DNA of 64,000 nt from Lysinibacillus sphaericus (GCF_006864135.1 NZ_SADV01000006.1:1-64000); one strand, 5' to 3'; positions 8,178 through 17,822 are shown, counted from the first letter of the stretch. Notes: generated from the letters alone by a model not told the origin. Numbers and translations are program-made.

Positions 8178-9299
8178 TTAAATGTATACTCTAGGAACTC
8201 TCGCTGTAATAATGCATGGTACTTCATAATTAATGGTTTCAAGCTTTGCTGCCCATTCATTCATTGAAATAGCATCATGTCCTTGACGACCAATGAGTGT
8301 TACTTTCTCACCTATAGCATATGCTTTAGGCAAGGCAACCATACATTGATCCATACAAATTCGTCCAACAATCGGCATTCTTTGTCCATCAATTAGTATT
8401 TCTTGTCCACCTAATTTACGAATTACTCCATCAGCATAGCCTACTGGTATTGTTCCTATCCACATATCCGAAGGAGCCTCAAAAGTAGCTCCATAGCCTA
8501 CCGAATCACCTGCTTGTAACTGTTTCACATGAACAAGCTCACTCTCAAGCGAAAACGCTGGCTGTAACGGAAATGGTAAAATACCTTCTACATAAGAAGA
8601 TGGTGATAATCCATACATCGATATTCCATATCTAACAGCATCAAATTGTAAATGCGCATCTTTTACTAAAGATGTAGCCGTGTTTGATGCATGCACAAGT
8701 CTAGGTTTTTCAGGCAATGCAGTTACACATTTCTCAAAAAATTGTACTTGGCTATCAAAGTATGAAGTATCCTCCTCATCCGCAGTCGCAAAATGTGTAA
8801 ATATCCCATCAAGCTCCACATTCACTGTATTCTGTATTGTTTGATATATATCCAATAAATCTTGCTCTGAACGAACGCCAATTCTGCCCATCCCGCTATC
8901 TACTTTAATATGTAGTCGTAAAGGTTTTGCTTCATTAGCTATGAAAGGAGCTGCTTGCTGTACCCATTCACTTGCAAATGCCGTAAGAATAATGCGCTGC
9001 TGGGCCGCATATGGTGCAAATGAAACTGGAGAGGCACCTAATATTAGTATGTCTGGCTCTTCAAAATGTGCTCGAATATGTAATGCTTCGTCGGGCGTTG
9101 CCACTGCAAGCATTGTTGCACCTGCCTCAAGTGCTGCTTTTGCAACGGCTACATCTCCGTGACCGTATGCATTTGCCTTTACGACAGCTATAATTTGAAC
9201 ATTTGGTCGAAGTAGCTTTTTCAAATTTTTTACGTTTTGTTGAATTGCTTGTAAGTCTACTACTGCTTTAGTTGGTCTAAAATATTGCTGTGTCTCCAT
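8178..9299 (-). CDS. alr: Alanine racemase
   Basis: A 373-residue PLP enzyme that converts L-Ala to D-Ala for peptidoglycan. The cofactor lysine is Lys41 in VVKANAYGHG, and the second catalytic base is Tyr269 in VGYG. GAGGG lies 7 bp before the ATG. It sits between ndoAI and ydcC as in B. subtilis, and supplies substrate for Ddl encoded at 19.2 kb. Confidence 0.96.
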   Translation of the reverse strand: METQQYFRPTKAVVDLQAIQQNVKNLKKLLRPNVQIIAVVKANAYGHGDVAVAKAALEAGATMLAVATPDEALHIRAHFEEPDILILGASPVSFAPYAAQQRIILTAFASEWVQQAAPFIANEAKPLRLHIKVDSGMGRIGVRSEQDLLDIYQTIQNTVNVELDGIFTHFATADEEDTSYFDSQVQFFEKCVTALPEKPRLVHASNTATSLVKDAHLQFDAVRYGISMYGLSPSSYVEGILPFPLQPAFSLESELVHVKQLQAGDSVGYGATFEAPSDMWIGTIPVGYADGVIRKLGGQEILIDGQRMPIVGRICMDQCMVALPKAYAIGEKVTLIGRQGHDAISMNEWAAKLETINYEVPCIITARVPRVYI

Positions 9300-9476
9300 T
9301 AGAATACCCTCTTTATTTTTTATTAAAACAATATGTATTGAATAAATTTCCTTTTATACACTATTTTTACATATATTATTCTATTTTAAACTAATTTTCT
9401 TTAACTTTTATCATATATGACTTAACAACTTCTAAACAGTGTTAATTTTCTTCAAAACTGTACTATTTTACTTAAC

Positions 9477-9511
9477 CAGCTACAGCTTTCCATCTAGAAA
9501 GCTGTAGCTAG
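9477..9511 (-). terminator. Hairpin after ydcC
   Basis: A 15-bp near-perfect stem (CCAGCTACAGCTTTC paired with GAAAGCTGTAGCTAG) starts 6 bp after the ydcC stop. The tail on the minus strand is TTAAGTAAAAT, a poor T run, so termination may be leaky or the hairpin may only protect the 3' end. Confidence 0.6.
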
Positions 9512-9516
9512 AAAAA

Positions 9517-10617
9517 TTATTTCATACTACCTATTGTCATAGAAGTGGCTACTTGCACCATTTCTTCACGAGTCAATTTACTAGAGGCTACAAAGAATTC
9601 AACACCATCCTTTTCCCAGCTAATAGAGGTATCGGTAATTGCACCAATCGTAAAGCCTAAATCTACCGGATCACCAGGAGACGATACTGGCAACATAGCA
9701 GCCTCTTTCGTAACTGGCTGTTGCATGACCGTAAATGGCTTATCACCGTCGAATGTTAAGATGACACGATCCATTCCACCCTCTCGCATAACTTTCTCAT
9801 CCACCATCTTCGTATTTTCTAAATTTACAACAGGGTAGTGTGTTTGGAACTCTTTATTTTCGGCTTCTGCACTTACTGCCTTTTTCTCTTCATTTCCATT
9901 CGGGTTATTGTTGCTCTCCTTACCGTCTTTGTTGTCTTTTTTATCTTTTTCTGGTGGTGTAGCTTGTTCACCTTTTGTTTCATCCGATTCTGTAAATTGC
10001 TCAACTGCATACTCTTTAGCCGAGTGTTGAACACCTAATTTAATATTTTTAAATGTGATACGGATTTGTTCTTCTTTTACATCATTCATAATTACTACGG
10101 AAGTTGGAAGCATTGTTTTCTTATCAACTGTTATAACTTGATGAGGCATACTATTTTTATAGCTATTTCTAGTAGCCGCTTCAAATATATATGCTTTGTC
10201 CTCTTCTTTCATGACTAAATTTTTATCTTGAGCTAAATCTTCTGCTAGTGCACCTATTAAATAAGCTTGACTATTTTTCTTTGGCCAATCACTTTGGAAT
10301 TTATACATTTTGTTTAATGTAGGCGTAACAACAAAAACTCCATCTGCATTTCGCACTATCATTTGCGAAACATCTTTCCCACTTTCTACTACTTCTACCC
10401 GATAGAAATCAGGTTTCGTATGCCAAACTTTTACATCATATTTTTTTGGATCTCCACCAGATTTAATCTCCATCGTAGCATTCAACTCATAACCATTTGA
10501 TTCTGCCCATTTCCCATTAACTTTCTTCAACACTTTTTCCTGTGAGTCTGTACCACATGCCGATAAAAGTAATATCGTACAAAATAAGACGAGCCATTTA
10601 ACTATTCGGTTGCCCAC
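9517..10617 (-). CDS. ydcC: YdcC-type outer-face lipoprotein
   Basis: A 366-residue lipoprotein, counterpart of YdcC, which lies between acpS and alr in B. subtilis. The signal peptide ends in the lipobox LLSAC with Cys21. The body resembles the LolA/LppX-like beta-sheet fold of this family. A low-complexity Lys/Glu/Asn segment lies around residues 205-245. The GTG at 10617 is preferred because AAAGGGTG lies 5 bp upstream and it gives a standard signal peptide; a longer form starting at 10647 is possible. The function is unknown. Confidence 0.85.
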   Translation of the reverse strand: MGNRIVKWLVLFCTILLLSACGTDSQEKVLKKVNGKWAESNGYELNATMEIKSGGDPKKYDVKVWHTKPDFYRVEVVESGKDVSQMIVRNADGVFVVTPTLNKMYKFQSDWPKKNSQAYLIGALAEDLAQDKNLVMKEEDKAYIFEAATRNSYKNSMPHQVITVDKKTMLPTSVVIMNDVKEEQIRITFKNIKLGVQHSAKEYAVEQFTESDETKGEQATPPEKDKKDNKDGKESNNNPNGNEEKKAVSAEAENKEFQTHYPVVNLENTKMVDEKVMREGGMDRVILTFDGDKPFTVMQQPVTKEAAMLPVSSPGDPVDLGFTIGAITDTSISWEKDGVEFFVASSKLTREEMVQVATSMTIGSMK

Positions 10618-10760
10618 GCTTTCACCCTTTCCTTCTTTCAAATCCACTACGACAATATATGAACCGTATTTGTCAGTTATGTCATTTGAACAAGGGCAAT
10701 ATATTTATCTTCACTCAGAAATTTATTTTTCTTTTTAATAGCCTATTACCATAACGTAGG

Positions 10761-10861
10761 GTTGATTTCCGCTCCGAATGAGAGCGTTCAGTCTTCACGC
10801 AAATTAACTTATCTAAATGGCAGACGTTTTAATAATGTCATCCACAACTTTTAGTGATGAG
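10761..10861 (-). repeat. Internally deleted family A repeat
   Basis: The stretch starts GTTGATTTCCGCTCCGA and reaches the opposite arm after only about 15 bp (CAGTCTTCACGC, then AAATTAAC). The usual tail follows (GTCATCCACAACTTTTAGTGATGA). Compared with the copy at 12,699 the whole hairpin interior is missing. It fills most of the ydcC-acpS gap. Confidence 0.7.
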
Positions 10862-10904
10862 CTTTGTTAATATTTTATATGGCGCCAGCTTTGTTTATCA
10901 TTAT

Positions 10905-11258
10905 TTATTGTAATAATATTACTTGTGCCGCAGCGTATTGCTTAGAATGTGTTATACTTACAAACCCATTCACAAGCTGTCCTTTGAAATATAAAACCGG
11001 GTTTCCAGCTTCCCCTCTTAAAACTTCCATATCATGAAGCTTACATTCTTCACCAATACCAGTTCCTAATGCCTTTGAAAATGCTTCTTTTGCAGCGAAT
11101 CTTCCAGCTAAAAATTCAATCTTACGAGTTTCTGAATGTGTATCAAACAAAACGCTTTCCTTTTCAGTTAAAATGCGATCTTTAAATTTATTTGTTCTTT
11201 TCATTGCTTTTGCAATACGGTCAATTTCTACAATGTCGAGACCAATTCCTTTAATCAT
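10905..11258 (-). CDS. acpS: Holo-[acyl-carrier-protein] synthase
   Basis: A 117-residue phosphopantetheinyl transferase that converts apo-ACP to holo-ACP using CoA. The two metal/CoA motifs are visible: GIGLDIVEIDRI at the N-terminus and GRFAAKEAFSKALG in the middle. GGAGAA lies before the ATG. It is divergent from the rhomboid gene with 64 bp between starts. Confidence 0.95.
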   Translation of the reverse strand: MIKGIGLDIVEIDRIAKAMKRTNKFKDRILTEKESVLFDTHSETRKIEFLAGRFAAKEAFSKALGTGIGEECKLHDMEVLRGEAGNPVLYFKGQLVNGFVSITHSKQYAAAQVILLQ

Positions 11259-11322
11259 TTGAACTTCTCCTTTTCCTATTTCTAAAAAGCCATGTATAAT
11301 AATTGTAAATTGAGGTGGAGTT

Positions 11323-11943
11323 ATGTTTAGTAGAACAGAAAATTTTAAGCAATATACAAAGTATTATCCGATTGTTTCAACATTAATAGCGGTTAATTTA
11401 TTTGTTTATGTACTAACTATTTTACCTGGAGTAGGCGAAAATGTATTGAAATACGGAGTTCCAGCGAACTTCCTTATACGCTCTGGTGAATGGTGGCGTG
11501 TTTTTACTGCAATGTTTTTACATGCTGGCTTTTTGCACGTTTTCTTTAATATGTTTTCACTGTATTTATTCGGACCAGAGCTTGAAAGAATTGCTGGCAA
11601 GGTTCGTTTTATTACAATTTATTTAATGTCTGGTATTGTCGGCAACATGGCAACGTATTTACTTTATGATAGTAGCTATGGAAGTCTTGGTGCAAGCGGA
11701 GCTGTTTTCGGAATATTCGGTGCTTTCGGAGCGCTTGTCTACTATACACGTCGTACAATGCCGATGCTGCGTAAACTTATTTTGCCCATCATTGTGATCA
11801 GTGTTATCATGACTTTCCTACAGTCAAATGTGAATGTCTATGCTCACTTAGGTGGCTTAGTAGCAGGATTCCTTCTTGGACTCGTTTATTTACATCCAAA
11901 AAGAATTATAAGCTGGCGTAAACAAAAGATGGCGGGTAAGTAA
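11323..11943 (+). CDS. Rhomboid family intramembrane serine protease
   Basis: A 206-residue, six-helix membrane protein. The catalytic dyad is Ser125 in GASGAVFG and His175 in VYAHLGG, and Asn76 in the HVFFNMFSL helix fits the oxyanion-hole residue. Rhomboids cleave transmembrane segments inside the membrane. The place next to acpS matches ydcA of B. subtilis. GAGGTGG precedes the ATG. The gene is single and ends in a terminator. Confidence 0.93.
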   Translation: MFSRTENFKQYTKYYPIVSTLIAVNLFVYVLTILPGVGENVLKYGVPANFLIRSGEWWRVFTAMFLHAGFLHVFFNMFSLYLFGPELERIAGKVRFITIYLMSGIVGNMATYLLYDSSYGSLGASGAVFGIFGAFGALVYYTRRTMPMLRKLILPIIVISVIMTFLQSNVNVYAHLGGLVAGFLLGLVYLHPKRIISWRKQKMAGK

Positions 11944-11952
11944 TACGTACAA

Positions 11953-12005
11953 GGGGAGCTCTTCTCCGTGATAAGCTATCATCACGGATTGCTCCTCTTA
12001 TTTTA
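11953..12005 (+). terminator. Terminator after the rhomboid gene
   Basis: A compound stem pairs GGGGAGC with GCTCCTC and CCGTGAT with ATCACGG. It is followed by TTATTTTATA, 9 bp downstream of the rhomboid stop. Confidence 0.8.
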
Positions 12006-12038
12006 TACTAGAATGATAGGCAATTCGTCAATTTTATT

Positions 12039-12614
12039 TCAAAGTGCGACCGTATCCTCTTTCGCTGCCTTTATTTTTTTCCATTCAACTGCTGATAAGC
12101 CATAGACAACTTGGTCTACATGATGATCATATAGCCACTCAGCATCTCTTAAACGTCCCTCTTCATGAAAACCTAACACTTTTGGAATCGTACGACTCCG
12201 AATATTCCCTACTGCTACTCGCACTTCAATGCGATTTAATGTTAAATAGCTAAAGGCATAATCAATAAATGCTTTCATAGAATTTGTCACTAAGCCCTTA
12301 CCAACAAATTCGTTCCCTAACCAATATCCAATACTTGTCCATTTATGCTGCCAATTCACTTGATGATAACCAATCACTCCCGCAAGCTTCCCCTCATAAT
12401 ATATCCCCGCTTGTAAGCCATTATTATCAGCATATTGTTGCATCGCACCTCTTACAAATCGCTCTGTATCCTCTACTGTTTTCACATCATCTACAAAAGG
12501 TAACCATTCACGCAACGTATCTCTCGAACGATCCGTCAACGCGAATAATTCATCTACGTCACTTAAATCCAACAATTTTAAATACGTGTTCTTATTAATA
12601 TCATACTTAAACAA
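12039..12614 (-). CDS. GNAT acetyltransferase, RimJ/RimL (YdaF) type
   Basis: A 191-residue GNAT protein resembling RimL/YdaF, which acetylate N-termini or ribosomal proteins. It shows the acetyl-CoA region as IGYWLGNEFVGKGLVTNSMK, followed by NRIEVRVAVGNIRSRTIPKVLGF. The TTG at 12614 is favoured, with AGGGGTGG about 5 bp upstream; an in-frame GTG at 12623 sits inside that site. The substrate cannot be told from sequence. Confidence 0.87.
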   Translation of the reverse strand: MFKYDINKNTYLKLLDLSDVDELFALTDRSRDTLREWLPFVDDVKTVEDTERFVRGAMQQYADNNGLQAGIYYEGKLAGVIGYHQVNWQHKWTSIGYWLGNEFVGKGLVTNSMKAFIDYAFSYLTLNRIEVRVAVGNIRSRTIPKVLGFHEEGRLRDAEWLYDHHVDQVVYGLSAVEWKKIKAAKEDTVAL

Positions 12615-12698
12615 AATTACCACCCCTTTTGTTCTCTATTATAAACAGAATTTTTACATAATTATAGTTAAAAAAAGGGATCATTACCAAAAAGTGTG

Positions 12699-12944
12699 GT
12701 TGATTTCCATTCCGACTGGGCGCTTTGTAGCTGACGCTTCGCTTTCGCACAGAAAACATCCGCTGCGCTGCAGGGTCTCGGGCCAACACGATGTTGGTCA
12801 CGAAGGCGCTATCACAGGACGTGATGGTTTTAGCCTTCGTTCCTCTATCGCTGATCCCCGAGGAGTCGCCCAGTCTTCACTCCAATCAACTATTTACATA
12901 GTAGAAGTTTTAACAAAAGTCATCCATAACTTTTGATGATGAAC
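12699..12944. repeat. Family A hairpin repeat, composite copy
   Basis: The left arm GTTGATTTCCATTCCGACTG (12,699) and right arm CCAATCAAC (ending 12,890) are inverted, and GACTGGGCG pairs with CGCCCAGTC. Inside are one 35-bp unit (TGACGCTTCGCTTTCGCACAG) and a piece shared with family B (GATGTTGGTCAC to TTCCTCTAT). The tail (AACAAAAGTCATCCATAACT) matches the copies at 10,761 and 57,218. It fills the gap of about 370 bp; no gene is present. Confidence 0.85.
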
Positions 12945-12983
12945 CAAAAAAAGCTAATCCTCCTATTAATTGTAAGGATTAGC
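12945..12983 (-). terminator. Terminator after ydbT
   Basis: The minus strand shows the perfect stem GCTAATCCT/AGGATTAGC followed by TTTTTTTGG, 14 bp past the ydbT stop. Confidence 0.88.
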
Positions 12984-12996
12984 CAAATCATTACTT

Positions 12997-14466
12997 TCAA
13001 TGTTCATACCAAGATAATATTGTTTCAGCATCTTGCTGCTCTAAGTTTCCTACATTCCCTGCCATACCAGTCATGCCCGACATGACCGTTGCTTTTACAG
13101 ACATAACACCCTTTCTTTTTTGGAAATAGCTTTGAGTAGTCTCAATAGATTGTATGCGTTTTTTCTCCATAAAGAATGTAGTACGACTGAACACACGATA
13201 TTGCATAGTTAGTTGCTTTCCATCGATCATATAACCAGCTGATTTATGTTGCCAAACACCAATTAATATTGTTAATGGCATTAATAATAACGAAAGCAAC
13301 CCATACGGATATAAAAAATAACTACACGCACCAATTATAGGTATGAGCCAAACAAAATCAATTCGGTAAAAAAATGGACGAGCTCGTTCTGGTGAATAAA
13401 TAAATTCTGGACGCCAATTTATCTGTGGGAAAAGTTGCTCTAGCGTTCCCAAACAATCTTGCTTCTGAATAAGTGGGAACAGCGTAATTTTTTTATCATT
13501 TCCCTCTCCACCATTTCCCCCAGCACTCTCAACAACAACTGTTGCATAGCCAAATAATTGACGTACTGGATTCTCTACAATACGAATCGCCTGAATTCTA
13601 TTTAACGGTAAAGTAATTCGTTTTTTCTCAATTAGCCCTTTTGTAATAATAAGCTTTTCATCTTCAATTCGAACTGTATATTCGTAATAATTGATCAGTG
13701 TAATCACAAATGACACAAACCATGCCAGAATTAGGCTGACTATCACTGTTAGTGCAACTAAAAATGCACCGATTTTCGCAAAATCAGCTAACTCGCTAAA
13801 GATTTCCTCATACGGAATTATATCCGAAAACTGAGAGATGATTGCTGCTACTCCGGATAGAACGACTCCAATTCCACCTGAAGTTATGGCCAATATAAGC
13901 AAATCACGTATCGACATATGATAAATAGTTGGAACTGACACTTCCTCTATTAGCGACTGTTCATCATTCATCTGTTCATTTACTTTATTCTTAGCACGAC
14001 GCATTTCTAGCTCTATAATATCTGCCGCTGCCTTACGTATAGCCGTTAACTCTACCTCAGGTTTTCTGTCCTTACTCCCCGCAGTTTCAACCTGAACTTT
14101 TACTAAGCCAAATATTCTATGAAAAATACCCTCATTATAATTTAAGCTCTGAATACGTTCAAATGGGATATAACGTTTCTTTTTAACGAACAAACCGTAC
14201 TTTACACGCAATTCTCCATCTTCAAACCAATATACAAAGGTACGCCACTTAACAATGCCACTAACAAGCGCAAGTATAGCCCCTACTCCCCATATACCGA
14301 ATAAGAAAATCGTCCGCCAAAAATGATCACTATGAAAATTCAAAGAGAAGTGAAATCCATTAGTTGCAATAATAATAATTAACGGGAAAATCATACTCTT
14401 TAATGCTTTTGCACTTGTAATAATTGCCGATATCGGATGTAAACGATTAATTTCCTTAGACATCAT
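12997..14466 (-). CDS. ydbT: Bacterial PH-domain membrane protein YdbT
   Basis: A 489-residue protein with repeated bacterial PH (bPH_2, former DUF304) domains and several membrane helices, colinear with B. subtilis YdbT. Typical PH-repeat segments are RYIPFERIQSLNYNEGIFHRIFG and KRITLPLNRIQAIRIVENPVRQLFGY, each after a helix pair. The gene overlaps the end of ydbS by 11 bp, so the two are translated together. In B. subtilis the pair has been linked to resistance to a bacteriocin (amylocyclicin); that role is family knowledge only. Confidence 0.88.
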   Translation of the reverse strand: MMSKEINRLHPISAIITSAKALKSMIFPLIIIIATNGFHFSLNFHSDHFWRTIFLFGIWGVGAILALVSGIVKWRTFVYWFEDGELRVKYGLFVKKKRYIPFERIQSLNYNEGIFHRIFGLVKVQVETAGSKDRKPEVELTAIRKAAADIIELEMRRAKNKVNEQMNDEQSLIEEVSVPTIYHMSIRDLLILAITSGGIGVVLSGVAAIISQFSDIIPYEEIFSELADFAKIGAFLVALTVIVSLILAWFVSFVITLINYYEYTVRIEDEKLIITKGLIEKKRITLPLNRIQAIRIVENPVRQLFGYATVVVESAGGNGGEGNDKKITLFPLIQKQDCLGTLEQLFPQINWRPEFIYSPERARPFFYRIDFVWLIPIIGACSYFLYPYGLLSLLLMPLTILIGVWQHKSAGYMIDGKQLTMQYRVFSRTTFFMEKKRIQSIETTQSYFQKRKGVMSVKATVMSGMTGMAGNVGNLEQQDAETILSWYEH

Positions 14467-14935
14467 CTTCCGCCACCCTTGCTAATTCCGAAATACGTGC
14501 ACGAAGCCTATCAGCTTCGTCCATTACAAGCGCAGGAATTGTATGTACAGTTGCGGCTGTAGATATTGAAATATTACCTAAACCATATTTTTTTAATATC
14601 GGTCCTTGTGTTGTATCAACATGCTGTACGCGCACCATTGGAATAAGTGTTCGTTTAACAACAAATAAACCATGTTGCACTTCAATCTCATTGTCACGCA
14701 CCTCATAGCGCCAGCGTTCCCATCTTATCTTTGGAAATAAATAAGTGGATAGGACAGCACTAAGAATGACTACAGCAACTGCAATGAAATAAATATATGA
14801 TGGCCATTCATAATAATAAGTGCCGTAGCATGCAAACGCCGCTACAATCAAAAGTAATATCGTTTGCAATACACCATATAAACGCCACACTGTTAACCCT
14901 TTCCTAGAAATCATAAGCATTGGTTCTGTTCTCAA
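14456..14935 (-). CDS. ydbS: Bacterial PH-domain membrane protein YdbS
   Basis: A 159-residue protein, the same length as B. subtilis YdbS. It has two membrane helices (residues about 20-65) and one PH-like domain (EVQHGLFVVKRTLIPMVRVQHVDT). The start is TTG at 14935, with GAGAGGGA 6 bp upstream; it gives an N-terminus aligned to YdbS. Upstream in-frame ATG codons lack a site. It is the first gene of the ydbST operon. Confidence 0.87.
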   Translation of the reverse strand: MRTEPMLMISRKGLTVWRLYGVLQTILLLIVAAFACYGTYYYEWPSYIYFIAVAVVILSAVLSTYLFPKIRWERWRYEVRDNEIEVQHGLFVVKRTLIPMVRVQHVDTTQGPILKKYGLGNISISTAATVHTIPALVMDEADRLRARISELARVAEDDV

Positions 14936-15007
14936 AGTCGTTCCCTCTCTTTCTTTAATTACGTATACGTAATCAGTTATCATTTTGTTTCAAAATTATA
15001 GCAATTT

Positions 15008-15105
15008 TCACCTTAGCGTAATTACCGCTGCGGCGCAGATAAATTTCCACAAGTCGTTAGACTGAGTTCCTCTATTTCAGCGGGTGCTTGGACACCCGCT
15101 GAAAT
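15008..15105. repeat. Family B repeat fragment
   Basis: The stretch starts TTTCACCTTAGCGTAATT, contains GACTGAGTTCCTCTATTTCA and ends with the small stem CAGCGGGTG-CTTGGA-CACCCGCTG. All parts recur at 20,580 and 25,197. It lies between the cshA terminator and ydbS. Confidence 0.75.
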
Positions 15106-15108
15106 AAG

Positions 15109-15144
15109 TAAAAAAAAACCTTACAGTCATCTGACTGTAAGGTT
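15109..15144 (-). terminator. Terminator after cshA
   Basis: On the minus strand AACCTTACAGTCA pairs with TGACTGTAAGGTT and is followed by a run of nine T. It lies 24 bp after the cshA stop. Confidence 0.92.
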
Positions 15145-15167
15145 TAAACATTTTGATGAAGATAAAA

Positions 15168-16691
15168 TTAGTCTTCGTGACGACGTGGTGCACGTGAACG
15201 ACCTTGTCCACCTTCACGGCGACCTCCATCACGGCGTCCGCCATCTCGACGTTCTCCGCCACGTCCTCCACGACGATCTCCGCCACGTCCGCCATCACGA
15301 CGTCCGTTAGAGCTACGGTTGCCGCCGCGTCCACGATCTCCGCCGCGATTGCTAGAACGCTCACGACGCATTGGTAATGGACGTTCTTCAGTAATTGTTA
15401 CTGGCGAGTCATCCGGCTCTTTTGTTAATGAACGAAGTGCAGCAGCTACAACATCGATTGCATCATGGTTTTCAAGTAATTCTGTCGCAAGTGTACGATA
15501 ATCACCTAAGTCGTTGTTCGCAATTAGACCTTCTAATGTCTCCACAGATAGGCGTTGTTGACCAACTAGAGCTTCGTCAGTTGTTGGTGGACGAAGTGGT
15601 GTCATACGTTTTTTCGTTGTTTCTTCTACAATACGTAAGTAACCCATTTCGCGTGGCGTTACAAACGTTACCGCAAGACCTGATTTACCTGCACGGCCTG
15701 TACGACCAATACGGTGAACATAAGACTCAGGATCTTGAGGAATATCGAAGTTATAAACATGTGTTACACCAGAAATATCAAGCCCACGAGCAGCTACATC
15801 TGTTGCCACAAGAATATCAATTTTATTTTCTTTAAATTGACGTAATACTGAAATACGTTTTGCTTGGCTTAAATCACCATGAATCCCTTCAGCAAGATAA
15901 CCACGAATTGATAATGCTTGTGCAAGCTCATCCACGCGACGTTTTGTACGTCCAAAGATGATAGCAAGTTCTGGTTGGTGAACATTTAATAAACGAGATA
16001 AAATGTCGAATTTTTCACGCTCAGCAGACTTCACAAAATATTGATCGATGTTATCAACTGTTAGTTCTTTCGCTTTAATTTTTACGATTTCTGGGTCACG
16101 CATAAATGTCTCAGCAATTTTACGGATTGCTGGTGGCATTGTTGCTGAGAACAATAATGTTTGACGTTCAGAAGGCACATTTTCTAAGATTGAATTAATA
16201 TCATCGATAAAGCCCATGTTTAACATTTCATCAGCTTCATCAAGTACCAATGTTTGAACATCTTCTAATTTTAAAGTACGACGATTAATATGGTCAATTA
16301 TACGACCAGGTGTACCTACGATAATTTGAGGTTTATTTTTTAGTGCACGGATTTGACGGCCGATTTCTTGACCACCGTAAACTGATAACAATTTTACACG
16401 TTTATCATAACCAATTTTATATAGCTCTTCTGAAACTTGAATCGCTAATTCACGAGTTGGAGCAATTACTAATGCTTGGATATTAGGGTTTTTTGGGTCA
16501 ATTTTTTCGATAAGTGGAATCCCGAAAGCGGCAGTTTTACCTGTACCTGTTTGCGCTTGACCTAATACATCACGGCCTTCAATTGCAAAACGAATAGTAC
16601 CTTCTTGGATTGGTGTTGCTTCTTCAAATCCCATACGCTTTACTGAGCGTAATGTAGATTCGCTAATATTTAATTCTGAAAAATTTGTCAA
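15168..16691 (-). CDS. cshA: DEAD-box RNA helicase CshA
   Basis: A 507-residue ATP-dependent RNA helicase. All motifs are present: Q motif (GFEEATPIQ), Walker A (AQTGTGKT), DEAD (VLDEADEM), SAT and the C-terminal [10 protein letters not shown]. The tail of about 60 residues is rich in Arg-Gly-Gly and Arg-Asp, typical for RNA binding. CshA works in ribosome assembly and with the RNA degradosome, and matters at low temperature. The start is TTG at 16691, with AAGGAGAT upstream; the longer frame would add a non-conserved N-terminus. Confidence 0.95.
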   Translation of the reverse strand: MTNFSELNISESTLRSVKRMGFEEATPIQEGTIRFAIEGRDVLGQAQTGTGKTAAFGIPLIEKIDPKNPNIQALVIAPTRELAIQVSEELYKIGYDKRVKLLSVYGGQEIGRQIRALKNKPQIIVGTPGRIIDHINRRTLKLEDVQTLVLDEADEMLNMGFIDDINSILENVPSERQTLLFSATMPPAIRKIAETFMRDPEIVKIKAKELTVDNIDQYFVKSAEREKFDILSRLLNVHQPELAIIFGRTKRRVDELAQALSIRGYLAEGIHGDLSQAKRISVLRQFKENKIDILVATDVAARGLDISGVTHVYNFDIPQDPESYVHRIGRTGRAGKSGLAVTFVTPREMGYLRIVEETTKKRMTPLRPPTTDEALVGQQRLSVETLEGLIANNDLGDYRTLATELLENHDAIDVVAAALRSLTKEPDDSPVTITEERPLPMRRERSSNRGGDRGRGGNRSSNGRRDGGRGGDRRGGRGGERRDGGRRDGGRREGGQGRSRAPRRHED

Positions 16692-16865
16692 ACTTCTCAA
16701 TCTCCTTTTTTTGCTTTTAAGTTGACAAATGGTTACATTTTCAGATGAAGTTGTCGGCAAATTCGAGCCTGTGTTTTGGAACGTTTCCGTTACTTAAAAT
16801 TTTTCTCTATATGATGGTCACATAGAGCTCTCTTATATGAAAAGGAAAGCCCGGTCTTTACCGAG

Positions 16866-16907
16866 CGGTTTGATTCTGTCGTAATTATTCACTTTAGAAT
16901 AAAACCG
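16866..16907 (-). other. Inverted repeat in the cshA upstream region
   Basis: CGGTTTGATTCT (16,866-16,877) pairs at 11 of 12 positions with AGAATAAAACCG (16,896-16,907) around an 18-nt loop, 175 bp upstream of the cshA start. It could be part of a structured leader, as cold-responsive helicase genes often have long leaders, or an operator. No other feature is seen in 16,692-16,915. Confidence 0.4.
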
Positions 16908-16915
16908 TTGTGTTC

Positions 16916-16949
16916 AAAAAAAAGTACTCTTCAATCAATTATGAAGAGT
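16916..16949 (-). terminator. Terminator after the esterase gene
   Basis: The minus strand has stem ACTCTTCA/TGAAGAGT followed by ACTTTTTTTTG. It lies about 95 bp after the esterase stop and separates it from cshA. Confidence 0.85.
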
Positions 16950-17042
16950 CTTCGCACAAAATGTATCCATTGCTTACACTAGTCTAACATGGGATTAAAA
17001 CGTATGCAACGATAACGCATGAGTCGTAATAATCTGACTACT

Positions 17043-17735
17043 TTACGTACTCTTTAAAAACGACAAAACGCAAGAAAACCATTCAGAGCAATCTTCACCA
17101 TAACATATATGATGCTTCCCATTATCAGAAATATACAAAGTTTTATCGTTTGAGGTTACTTGATCATATAAAAATTGAGCCGTGTGATATGGTACTATTC
17201 CGTCTAATTTCCCTTGTACAATATACACTGGAATTTTAATATCTTTATAATACGGCTCCACCATTCGAACAAGCTTCATGAATTCTATCGTTGACGATAG
17301 TGGCACATGATTAAACTTATGCCGATATCGTAAATACAATTCATTACTAGACAGATTACGATGATACGCCTCAGTGGCAAGCATTTTAAAATCTTTGACT
17401 AGTTGCTTCGGACTGACATACTTGGCAGCTGCGCTTAGTAATACAAGCTTTTTCACTTTATAACGTTTAGCTAAATAGAGCGCTATAATGCCACCCATCG
17501 AAAACCCAACTACTATTACTTCATCTACTTTTTTAGCAAGAGCACGAAAAGCGAGCTCGGCATCCATTAGCCAATGCTTGGCAGTGAAACCACGCATTTG
17601 TAATTCCTCTCCATGCCCTGACAAAGTAGGTTCTTCAATCAGCCAATTTGTATGCGTACGTAAATAGGTAGTAAAAGGTTCTACTTCATAAGGTCCGCCT
17701 GAAAATCCATGTATACATAACACACCTACTGACAT
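17043..17735 (-). CDS. Carboxylesterase, Est30/YvaK type
   Basis: A 230-residue alpha/beta hydrolase of the monoacylglycerol-lipase-like carboxylesterase family. The nucleophile is Ser79 in GFSMGG, the acid Asp178 in GKLDG, and the base His208 or His209 in GKHH. The oxyanion HGF motif is at residues 9-11. Members hydrolyse short- to medium-chain esters in the cytosol. The ATG at 17735 has GAGGTG 6 bp upstream; a GTG 9 bp earlier lies within that site. It is transcribed alone. Confidence 0.9.
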   Translation of the reverse strand: MSVGVLCIHGFSGGPYEVEPFTTYLRTHTNWLIEEPTLSGHGEELQMRGFTAKHWLMDAELAFRALAKKVDEVIVVGFSMGGIIALYLAKRYKVKKLVLLSAAAKYVSPKQLVKDFKMLATEAYHRNLSSNELYLRYRHKFNHVPLSSTIEFMKLVRMVEPYYKDIKIPVYIVQGKLDGIVPYHTAQFLYDQVTSNDKTLYISDNGKHHICYGEDCSEWFSCVLSFLKST

Positions 17736-17771
17736 TATTTTCACCTCTAAATGTGTAACTCATTTAAATCA

Positions 17772-17812
17772 AAAATTTAAAGGAATCGGTGAGAGAGTAT
17801 CCCACCGATTCC
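17772..17812 (-). terminator. Terminator after murF
   Basis: The minus strand has perfect stem GGAATCGGTG/CACCGATTCC followed by TTTAAATTTTT, 11 bp after the murF stop. Confidence 0.88.
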
Positions 17813-17822
17813 TTATTTCATT

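Noticed and set aside
15077-15364. Val/Ala-rich frame inside the 3' end of cshA
   Set aside because: It is a shadow frame of the Arg-Gly-rich CshA tail.
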